NCBI GenBank assembly: GCA_003513845.1
Contig: DOTB01000055.1
Span: 1 to 38,897, forward strand
Length of the DNA stretch: 38,897 nucleotides
Direction of reading: 5' to 3'
DNA from: Candidatus Atribacteria bacterium
Lineage (GTDB): Bacteria > Atribacterota > Phoenicimicrobiia > Phoenicimicrobiales > Phoenicimicrobiaceae
This document shows positions 32,047 through 38,897 of the stretch, one piece after another. Position 1 is the first letter of the stretch. Each line of letters begins with the position of its first letter. The notes below the pieces were generated by a model. It worked only from the letters and a program-made list of their open reading frames with translations, was not told the origin of the DNA and searched no databases. Made by a program: the position numbers and the translations under genes.

Positions 32047-34035
32047 TTGTTTTATAAAATTGCCAATACAGTAAGAGGATTAGCTATAGATATGATAGAA
32101 AATGCTAACTCTGGCCATCCGGGATTGCCTCTCGGTTGTGCTGAAATAGGGGCAATTCTCTTTGGAGATGTCTTGAAATATGACCCTTCTACCCCCGATT
32201 GGCCCGATAGAGATCGTTTTGTGCTCTCTGCTGGCCATGGTTCAAGCTGGCTCTATTCTCTATTACATCTTTCGGGATATGACCTTTCTCTGGAGGATTT
32301 AAAGAAATTCCGGCAACTTAATACCAGAACTCCTGGCCATCCTGAGTATGGAGAAACTCCCGGAGTGGAAGTCACTACTGGACCATTAGGGCAAGGATTT
32401 GCCAATGCCGTGGGAATGGCTCTGGCGGAAAAGATGTTAGCTGCCCGATACAATAAGGGTGATTGTAAAATTGTTGACCACTATACTTATACCCTTTTAG
32501 GTGATGGATGTATGATGGAAGGGATTGTTTCTGAGGCAGCATCTTTGGCCGGTCACCTTGGTTTGGGAAAATTAATTGCTATCTATGATGATAATGGGGT
32601 CTGTCTTGCCGGAGAGACCAGAGCTACTTTTACCGAATCAGTAGCCTACAGATTTAGGGCTTATAACTGGAAAGTAATCGACCATATTAATGGTCATAGT
32701 GTGGAAGAAATTAAGGCGGCAATTATTAAAGCTAAAGAAACCGAAGACAAACCCACCTTGATTATAGCTAAAACTCATATTGGCTATGGTGCTCCTACCA
32801 AACAGGATTCCAGTAGTTGTCATGGTGCCCCCTTAGGGGAGGAAGAAGTAAAAGGTTTAAAAAAAAATTTAGGACTACCCCTGGAAGAGAAATTTTATAT
32901 CCCTACTGAAGTCAAGGATTTTTTTGCCAACAGAAAAAAACAACTGATTAAAAAAAGAGAAGAATGGGAAGATACATTGACCAGGTGGGGTAGAAAGTAC
33001 CCTGAACTTAAAGAAGAGTGGAATAAGGCCTTAAATTTGGCCATTCCTCAGGATTTAGAACTGGAGAGTTTAGAGATAAAATCTCCCCTAGCTACCCGGG
33101 TAGCCTCATCGATAGTTTTGAATAAGATTGCTGACAAAATCCCCTACCTTATTGGGGGTTCAGCAGATTTAGCCCCTTCTACCAAGGCCTATCTGGATAA
33201 ATATCAAGAGGTGCAAAAAGGCAGTTTTGAGGGTAGAAATATCCGCTTTGGAGTTAGAGAACATGCTATGGGGGCAATTACCAATGGTATTGCCGCCCAC
33301 CAGGGGTTCAGACCCTATTGTTCTACCTTCTTTGTATTTTCTGATTATATGCGACCAGCCATCAGGATGGCAGCTTTAATGAAGCTTCCGGTAATCTATA
33401 TCTTCACCCATGATTCTATCTTTGTAGGAGAAGATGGACCGACACATCAGCCAGTTGAGCAACTTGAGTCTTTAAGGACTATACCGAATCTAAAAGTAAT
33501 AAGGCCCGCTGATGAAGAAGAGACAATACTTGCCTGGAAAGAAATTGTAAAGAAGACCGATGGTCCTGTTGCTCTGGTTTTATCCCGACAGAATCTACCT
33601 CACCTAGAAAAACATCGGGGGACAAAAGAATTCTCTCGAGGTGGTTACATAATATCCCACCAGGAAAAAGAAGTCCCCCAAGTAGTTTTACTAGCCAGTG
33701 GTAGTGAGGTATCAATTGCCACAAATATAAATCTCATCTTAAAAGTAAATGGTATTACTGGTCGAGTTGTGTCTATTCCCGATAGAGAAGAATTTTTAAG
33801 GCAGGAGAAGGAATATATAGATGAAGTGCTGGGACCTAAAGATGCCCTTCGGGTAGTGATTGAAGCTAATACTGGTCAGGGTTGGTACCAGCTTTTAGGA
33901 GATTCGTATTACACTGTATTTATGAAATCCTTTGGTAAGAGTGCGCCAGCTCAGCAATTGGCAGAATATTTTGACTTTACTCCTGAGAAGATTGCCCAAA
34001 ATATCATTCAACAATGTAAGAGGAAGGTCCTTTGA
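32047..34035 (+). CDS. tkt: Transketolase
   Basis: The 662-aa full-length enzyme transfers two-carbon units in the pentose phosphate pathway and needs thiamine diphosphate. Motifs: NSGHPGLPLGCAEIGAILFG, GPLGQGFANAVGMALAEKML, the TPP-Mg site GDGCMMEGIVSEAASLAGHL and DDN, and RFGVREHAMGAITNGIAAHQ with the catalytic glutamate. TTG 32047 follows AAGGAGGAG. It is one uninterrupted polypeptide, unlike the split transketolases of some anaerobes. Its TGA overlaps the TTG start of the activase gene, so the three genes to 37318 form one operon. Confidence 0.96.
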   Translation: MFYKIANTVRGLAIDMIENANSGHPGLPLGCAEIGAILFGDVLKYDPSTPDWPDRDRFVLSAGHGSSWLYSLLHLSGYDLSLEDLKKFRQLNTRTPGHPEYGETPGVEVTTGPLGQGFANAVGMALAEKMLAARYNKGDCKIVDHYTYTLLGDGCMMEGIVSEAASLAGHLGLGKLIAIYDDNGVCLAGETRATFTESVAYRFRAYNWKVIDHINGHSVEEIKAAIIKAKETEDKPTLIIAKTHIGYGAPTKQDSSSCHGAPLGEEEVKGLKKNLGLPLEEKFYIPTEVKDFFANRKKQLIKKREEWEDTLTRWGRKYPELKEEWNKALNLAIPQDLELESLEIKSPLATRVASSIVLNKIADKIPYLIGGSADLAPSTKAYLDKYQEVQKGSFEGRNIRFGVREHAMGAITNGIAAHQGFRPYCSTFFVFSDYMRPAIRMAALMKLPVIYIFTHDSIFVGEDGPTHQPVEQLESLRTIPNLKVIRPADEEETILAWKEIVKKTDGPVALVLSRQNLPHLEKHRGTKEFSRGGYIISHQEKEVPQVVLLASGSEVSIATNINLILKVNGITGRVVSIPDREEFLRQEKEYIDEVLGPKDALRVVIEANTGQGWYQLLGDSYYTVFMKSFGKSAPAQQLAEYFDFTPEKIAQNIIQQCKRKVL

Positions 34036-34952
34036 CCAGTTCTGTTCTTATGACTACAGGAATAATTTTTAATATTCAAAGATATTCAATTCATGATGGA
34101 CCAGGAATTCGAACCACTGTCTTTTTGAAAGGATGTCCACTTAATTGTTGGTGGTGCCAGAATCCTGAAAGCCAGTTGAGTGGGCAGGAAATGGTATTCT
34201 GGGAAGATAGGTGCATTGGCTGTGGAGCGTGTGCTTTGAATTGCCCTTCTAAAGCTATTCAAATAAAAGTTGGGAAGCCTGTTACCAATAAAAATAGATG
34301 TGACCTATGCGGAGAATGTTCTCGACTTTGTCCCGCTCAAGCGCGGGAAATAATAGGAAGTAAAATAACTGTAGATGAGGTTATAAAAGAAATAGAAAAA
34401 GATTTAATATTTTATGAAGAATCTGGCGGGGGAGTAACTTTCTCGGGTGGAGAACCATTGAGCCAATCAGGATTTTTAGAGATTCTCCTTGAGGGTTGTA
34501 AAGAAAAGAAAATACATACTGCAGTTGATACTTCCGGATATATTCCCTGGAAAATTTTAGAAAGAATAAGCTCTAAAGTAGATTTATTTTTATATGACCT
34601 TAAAATAATGGATGATAAAAGACATAAAAGATATACTGGAGCATCCAATGAGCTTATTTTGGAAAATTTGAGGAGACTTTCGCTGATTCACAGTAATATC
34701 TTTGTTCGTTTTCCGGTTATACCGGGAATAAATGATAATGATCAAAACATCAAGGGAATGGGAGAATTTTTATCATCCCTGAAGATAACTCAAATCGATC
34801 TTCTCCCTTATCATTATATAGGTATAGATAAATATAGAAGATTGGAAAGAACATATAAGTTAGTAGACATCCGGCCTCCTTCAGAAGTGAGATTATCAGA
34901 GATATCCATGATTTTAAAGAAGTTTAATTTGAAGGTGAAATTAAGAGGTTAA
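34032..34952 (+). CDS. Glycyl radical enzyme activase
   Basis: The 306-aa radical SAM enzyme installs the glycyl radical on its partner. It has CPLNCWWC (C35, C39, C42 from the TTG start) and an inserted pair of ferredoxin-type clusters, CIGCGACALNCP (61-72) and CDLCGECSRLCP (90-101), typical of activases of the dehydratase/lyase group. GGGVTFSGGEPLSQ follows. TTG 34032 overlaps the transketolase stop; ATG 34050 (MTTGIIFNIQRYSIHDGPGI) is also in frame and matches the usual family start. The partner gene begins 5 bp downstream. Confidence 0.93.
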   Translation: MTSSVLMTTGIIFNIQRYSIHDGPGIRTTVFLKGCPLNCWWCQNPESQLSGQEMVFWEDRCIGCGACALNCPSKAIQIKVGKPVTNKNRCDLCGECSRLCPAQAREIIGSKITVDEVIKEIEKDLIFYEESGGGVTFSGGEPLSQSGFLEILLEGCKEKKIHTAVDTSGYIPWKILERISSKVDLFLYDLKIMDDKRHKRYTGASNELILENLRRLSLIHSNIFVRFPVIPGINDNDQNIKGMGEFLSSLKITQIDLLPYHYIGIDKYRRLERTYKLVDIRPPSEVRLSEISMILKKFNLKVKLRG

Positions 34953-34957
34953 TTTGT

Positions 34958-37318
34958 ATGAATAAGAGAATAGCAAAATTAAGAGAGGAAAGTTTAGATA
35001 CAAAACCTTATATCTCTATTGAGCGAGCCAGTTTAGTGACTGAAGCCTATAAAAAATACGAGGGGACAGTTTCATTCCCTGTCCTTCGAGCATTAACCTT
35101 TCAACATCTAATGGAAAATAAAGAAATTTTTATTGATAAGGAGGAACTGATAGTAGGAGAAAGAGGCGGAAGGCCTCTGGCAACTCCAACTTTTCCCGAA
35201 CTATGCTGTCACAGCCTGGAAGATCTTGAATTGATTAATAACCGAGAGAAAATATCTTTTGTGGTAAGTCCAGAAGTAAGGGCAATTCAAAAAAAGGAAA
35301 TTATCCCTTATTGGATGGATAGGTCGATGCGTACTCGAATCTTCAAAGAGATGTCTCCAGAATGGAAAGACTGTTATAAAGCCGGTATCTTTACCGAATT
35401 TATGGAGCAGAGAGCCCCTGGACATACCGTAGCAGACGATAAGATCTATCATAAAGGCTTTTCTGATTTTATTCAGGATATAGAGGTAAGTTTGCAAAAC
35501 CTTGATTATTTAAATGATCCTGAAGCTTATGATAAACAGGAAGAGTTAAAGGCAATGCTTATCTGTGCTAAAGCAATAATCAGGTTGGCTGAGCGTTATG
35601 CTAAAGAGGCTTTAGAGATGGCTGAAGCCGAGAAGAATCCTCAAAGAAAAAAAGAGTTACTAAAAATTGCCGAAGTTTGTTCATATGTTCCCGCTCACCC
35701 TCCTCGAGATTTTTGGGAGGCTCTCCAGATGTACTGGTTTGTTCATATTGGCGTTATTACCGAACTTAACACCTGGGATTCGTTTAATCCAGGAAGATTG
35801 GATCAACATTTATATCCCTTTTATAAAAAAGGGTTAGAGGAGGGGACACTAACCCAAGAGAGAGCAAAAGAACTTTTGGAGTGTTTCTGGATAAAGTTTA
35901 ATAATCAACCAGCACCACCCAAAGTAGGAGTGACTTTAGCGGAGAGTGGGACATATACCGATTTTGCCAATATTAATAATGGAGGATTAAAGGTAGATGG
36001 TTCTGATGGAGTAAATGATTTAACCTATCTAATACTTGAGGTAATCGATGAAATGAGATTGTTACAACCCAGTACCAATATTCAATTGAGTAAAAAGAGT
36101 CCTGATAGGTTCTTAAGACGGGCTTGTGAAATCATTAGAAAAGGCTGGGGCCAACCCTCAGTATTTAATGCCGATGAGGTTATAAAGGAGATGTTAAGAC
36201 AAGGTAAATCTATAGAAGATGCTCGCTGTGGTGGTACCAGTGGCTGTGTGGAAACAGGTGCATTTGGTAAGGAAGCTTATATTTTAACTGGTTATTTTAA
36301 TTTAGTTAAAGTTTTAGAAATTACTTTAAATAATGGTGTTGACCCTCAGACCGGTAAGAAAATTGGGGCGGAAACTGGTGAACCAACTCGATTTAATTCT
36401 TTTGAAGAATTATTCCAGGCTTTTAAAAACCAGCTTCACCATTTTATCGAAATAAAGATTAGAGGAAATAATATAATTGAAAGATTATATGCTACCTATA
36501 TGCCTGCACCGTTTCTTTCCATAATAATCAGCGATTGTATCGAAAAGGGGAAAGATTATAATGCTGGAGGTGCTCGTTATAATACTGATTATATTCAGGG
36601 GGTAGGGATCGGAACTATTACCGATAGTTTATCGGCAATTAAATACCACATCTTTGACCATAAAAACATAAATATGAAAAAATTAATAGAAGTTTTAAAA
36701 AATAATTTCAATGGACACGAGGAGATGCGTCAGCTGTTTTTGAGTAAGACTCCTAAATACGGAAATGATGATGATTATGCTGATAATATTATGAAGTTAG
36801 TATTCAATGCTTTTTACCAGGAAGTAGATGGGAGAAAAAATACTAAAGGCGGGGTTTATAGGATTAATATGCTTCCTACAACTTGCCATATATATTTTGG
36901 TTCGGTAGTAGGAGCTACTCCTGATGGAAGAAGAGCAGGAGAACCACTTTCGGAAGGAATCTCCCCGGTACAGGGGGCAGATCGTTTGGGACCTACAGCA
37001 GTGATTAAATCTGCAGCAAAGATGGATCATATAAAAACAGGAGGGACTCTCTTAAATCAGAAATTTACTCCCAAATTACTGGAAGATGAAGAAGGTATTA
37101 TTGCTTTAATGCATCTGATCAGGACTTATTTTCGGCTGAATGGCCACCATATACAATTTAATGTAATAAGTGCCGATACTTTAAGGGCTGCCCAGAAGGA
37201 ACCAGAAAAATACCGGAATCTTATTGTGCGAGTCGCGGGTTATAGTGACTATTTTAATAACTTAGGCAAAACCTTGCAGGATGAAATAATTAGCCGAACC
37301 GAACACAAGAACTATTGA
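34958..37318 (+). CDS. hypD: Glycyl radical enzyme, hydroxyproline-dehydratase (HypD)-like
   Basis: The 786-aa protein has the thiyl-site loop GGTSGCVETGAFG with C430 and E432, and the glycyl-radical loop RVAGYSDYF with G761. The C-x-E pair marks the dehydratase/lyase branch rather than pyruvate formate-lyase, which has adjacent cysteines. From memory, Clostridioides HypD uses H160, D278, S334, F340, C434 and E436; residues H156, D274, S330, F336, C430 and E432 here match at a constant offset of four, and the two sequences are collinear, for example REESLDTKPYISIERA and TEFMEQRAPGHTV. It probably converts trans-4-hydroxy-L-proline to pyrroline-5-carboxylate. No proC gene is adjacent, so a related substrate remains possible. 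Confidence 0.72.
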   Translation: MNKRIAKLREESLDTKPYISIERASLVTEAYKKYEGTVSFPVLRALTFQHLMENKEIFIDKEELIVGERGGRPLATPTFPELCCHSLEDLELINNREKISFVVSPEVRAIQKKEIIPYWMDRSMRTRIFKEMSPEWKDCYKAGIFTEFMEQRAPGHTVADDKIYHKGFSDFIQDIEVSLQNLDYLNDPEAYDKQEELKAMLICAKAIIRLAERYAKEALEMAEAEKNPQRKKELLKIAEVCSYVPAHPPRDFWEALQMYWFVHIGVITELNTWDSFNPGRLDQHLYPFYKKGLEEGTLTQERAKELLECFWIKFNNQPAPPKVGVTLAESGTYTDFANINNGGLKVDGSDGVNDLTYLILEVIDEMRLLQPSTNIQLSKKSPDRFLRRACEIIRKGWGQPSVFNADEVIKEMLRQGKSIEDARCGGTSGCVETGAFGKEAYILTGYFNLVKVLEITLNNGVDPQTGKKIGAETGEPTRFNSFEELFQAFKNQLHHFIEIKIRGNNIIERLYATYMPAPFLSIIISDCIEKGKDYNAGGARYNTDYIQGVGIGTITDSLSAIKYHIFDHKNINMKKLIEVLKNNFNGHEEMRQLFLSKTPKYGNDDDYADNIMKLVFNAFYQEVDGRKNTKGGVYRINMLPTTCHIYFGSVVGATPDGRRAGEPLSEGISPVQGADRLGPTAVIKSAAKMDHIKTGGTLLNQKFTPKLLEDEEGIIALMHLIRTYFRLNGHHIQFNVISADTLRAAQKEPEKYRNLIVRVAGYSDYFNNLGKTLQDEIISRTEHKNY

Positions 37319-37351
37319 GTATTATTAAAACTTGTATAGTATTTCCTGAAC

Positions 37352-38870
37352 AACACACAAAAAAATTGTTAGTTAAATTTTAAAAGTGAACCATTTAAAT
37401 TTTAAAAGTGAACACCCTAAGAATTAGAAATAAAATATTTTTAAATCTCTGGATATCACAAGTCATTATTTAAATTTCAAAAGTGCACTAAATTAAGTTC
37501 ACTATTTTTAACTTTTTGTATACCTAAAAGTTCACTTTCATGCCAGAATCGGACTTCAGATAAACCAGACTCTTTATCTGGTATTATCCGAAGTTGGATT
37601 CTCTCGTGTAGTGGTGCACTAGGTACTCTTAATTCTAAACTATTTATGGAGATTTTACGGTAAGAATTTACCATCCTATCTACTCTTAAACAGAAGATAT
37701 CTTTGATAGACTTAAAAGGTGGTCTTATCGTAAATTCTCTAAAGAGAGACCTTTTCTCTCTTATTGCTCTTTGAAATCTGACATAAGGAATTTCCCCAGT
37801 GGTAGAATGAATTATTCTGTAATTGTATTGTTGGATAAGGTGATTTAGGATTAATTGGGCTTTTTTAATATCCCTAATATTCTCTCGGTAACAGGTCCTT
37901 ACCAATCGGTCCTGAATCCACCTATAGGGTCTTTCAATCTTACCCTTGGCCTGGGGAGATAGGGCATAGATTACCTTCACCCCACAGTCATCTAATACCT
38001 GTTTCCACTGCGGGTTAGCCTCATCAGTGAGTTTATAGTGATTTCGCCAGTAAGAGTCTCTACCTTGTACAAAGCGAAAGATAGAAAGACTATCTACATA
38101 ATAGGCCAGAGGAAAACCATATTTTAATAAAACATATTCCAAGGCCAAGATATGTTCCCAAGCGGTATCTCTTTCTACTAAGACAGCATACAAGATAAGT
38201 CTACTGTAGTCATCTAAAGAGGTAATCAGATACCATTTATCAGAAGCATAAGGGGCAAACTGGTGATGAGAAGAATCGTGTTGGATAAGTTCTCCGGGGT
38301 AGTTGGTCAATATCTCCTTATCATGTGCTTTCCTTTCTGGCTTGGAGAAATAAAAGTTGTTCCTCTTGGCTCGGTCGATTACGGTAGGCAGAGATACCTT
38401 CTGTCCATATTTTTGTTCTAAAAGATCTTTGATATAACTGTAGTTATACCACTTAATCGGTATATCTTTATCCTTAATTAAATCTCTTTCGATTTCTAGT
38501 TCTTTTAGAATATTTTTCTCTATATCTGGACCTATCTTTCGAGTAGATATTCTACGAGAGTATGAAATAGAGAAGTTTTCGGGATCATCTTTAAATCGTT
38601 TTACTAAAGCAAAGAATCTTGTTTTCTTAATACCTAAAATTTCTTGGATGTATTTTCTTGCCATTTTCTTTTTTAGATAACGGGTAATTAGTTCTTTAAT
38701 CTGATAATCGGTGAACTTTTTGTGTAGCTGTTTCATAATATAGGACCTCCTTATATTTTTATCCTATATTATTACATTTTTTAGGCTATTTTGAAGAGTT
38801 CACTTTTAAACTTTAAATTATTAAAAAACGGTTCACTTTTAATTTTTAATTGACAAACACACAAAAAAAT
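37352..38870. mobile_element. Complete insertion sequence with 15-bp target duplication
   Basis: The 1489-bp element spans 37367-38855. Its ends are imperfect inverted repeats of 26 bp (37367-37392 and 38830-38855; 22 of 26 match; both begin TGT and finish AAAAGTGAACC). Direct repeats AACACACAAAAAAAT flank it at 37352-37366 and 38856-38870. Extra AAAAGTGAAC copies occur just inside both ends. The intact transposase and exact duplication suggest recent insertion. The long duplication resembles the IS1202/ISNCY group. Confidence 0.85.
37477..38736 (-). CDS. DDE (rve-type) transposase
   Basis: The 419-aa transposase has an N-terminal helix-turn-helix region (DYQIKELITRYLKKKMARKY and on), and an integrase-fold DDE core with first Asp in ELIQHDSSHHQF, second in YYVDSLSIFRF, and Glu in KGKIERPYRW. 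These spacings and the YVDSLSIFRF segment resemble IS481/ISNCY-type transposases. The ribosome site AAGGAGGT before ATG 38736 is strong. It shows no frameshift. Exact family assignment needs comparison with ISfinder. Confidence 0.9.
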   Translation of the reverse strand: MKQLHKKFTDYQIKELITRYLKKKMARKYIQEILGIKKTRFFALVKRFKDDPENFSISYSRRISTRKIGPDIEKNILKELEIERDLIKDKDIPIKWYNYSYIKDLLEQKYGQKVSLPTVIDRAKRNNFYFSKPERKAHDKEILTNYPGELIQHDSSHHQFAPYASDKWYLITSLDDYSRLILYAVLVERDTAWEHILALEYVLLKYGFPLAYYVDSLSIFRFVQGRDSYWRNHYKLTDEANPQWKQVLDDCGVKVIYALSPQAKGKIERPYRWIQDRLVRTCYRENIRDIKKAQLILNHLIQQYNYRIIHSTTGEIPYVRFQRAIREKRSLFREFTIRPPFKSIKDIFCLRVDRMVNSYRKISINSLELRVPSAPLHERIQLRIIPDKESGLSEVRFWHESELLGIQKVKNSELNLVHF

Positions 38871-38897
38871 TTGACAAGTCAACTTCGCCATTTAATT

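Noticed and set aside
36797..37030. Minus-strand frames inside the glycyl radical enzyme and other large genes
   Set aside because: They are antisense shadows of well-supported coding regions with no ribosome sites or domains.
1..38897. CRISPR array, prophage or tRNA/rRNA genes
   Set aside because: No regularly spaced repeats of 24-40 bp, no phage structural or integrase genes besides the IS transposase, and no cloverleaf or rRNA-like segment was seen by eye.

Overview
The window is AT-rich (roughly one-third GC by eye) with closely packed genes, many TTG starts and AGA/ATA-rich coding. Oxygen-sensitive chemistry dominates: a glycyl radical enzyme with its activase, two other radical SAM proteins and an HgcA-like corrinoid protein. 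The remnant of an outer-membrane lipoprotein-sorting protein hints at a two-membrane cell. This suggests an anaerobic, deep-branching bacterium; Atribacterota (JS1/OP9) or a clostridial relative would fit, but no rRNA or marker gene here settles it.

Layout. 1-640: a promoter-driven, probably structured RNA, then decayed gene pieces. 689-3123: a small membrane ORF broken by TAG, overlapping a sucrose-phosphate-synthase-like glycosyltransferase and a matching sugar-phosphate phosphatase, then a short winged-helix-like protein. 3181-5681 (minus): a coupled operon with an ICMT-like membrane methyltransferase, a SAM methyltransferase, an HgcA-like corrinoid membrane protein and a decayed LolA-like gene. 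5901-7214: AbiE-type toxin-antitoxin pair. 7712-13564: a hypothetical gene, then a DNA-repair block (nfo, mrfA, mrfB, radC). 13594-15772: Nudix, cupin, HAD, cupin. 16037-20355: secreted protein, DUF6485-like protein, signal peptidase I, HAD fragment, PflX-like radical SAM protein, DMT transporter. 20383-22603 (minus): membrane-anchored HTH regulator with a radical SAM/SPASM-like enzyme. 22866-25462: acidic peptide, a nitroreductase broken by TAA, PCC-domain protein, Nif3-family protein. 25999-26324: RRM protein whose Shine-Dalgarno is buried in a hairpin. 26456-31742: TPP riboswitch and thiW-cytX-thiM-thiE-thiL-thiD, a thiamine salvage operon without thiC or thiG. 31743-31920: mazF remnant. 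32047-37318: transketolase, glycyl radical activase and a HypD-like glycyl radical enzyme, overlapping or closely spaced. 37352-38870: an apparently complete insertion sequence with a 15-bp target duplication.

Intergenic regions carry palindromic repeats with self-complementary cores that differ between copies, plus two other dispersed repeat families. Several genes are decaying through single stops or frameshifts (XRE regulator, small membrane protein, LolA-like protein, HAD, nitroreductase, MazF). The most notable candidates for undescribed biology are the HgcA-like/methyltransferase operon, the SD-sequestering leader of the RRM gene, the membrane regulator/radical SAM pair, and the transketolase-linked HypD-like operon.
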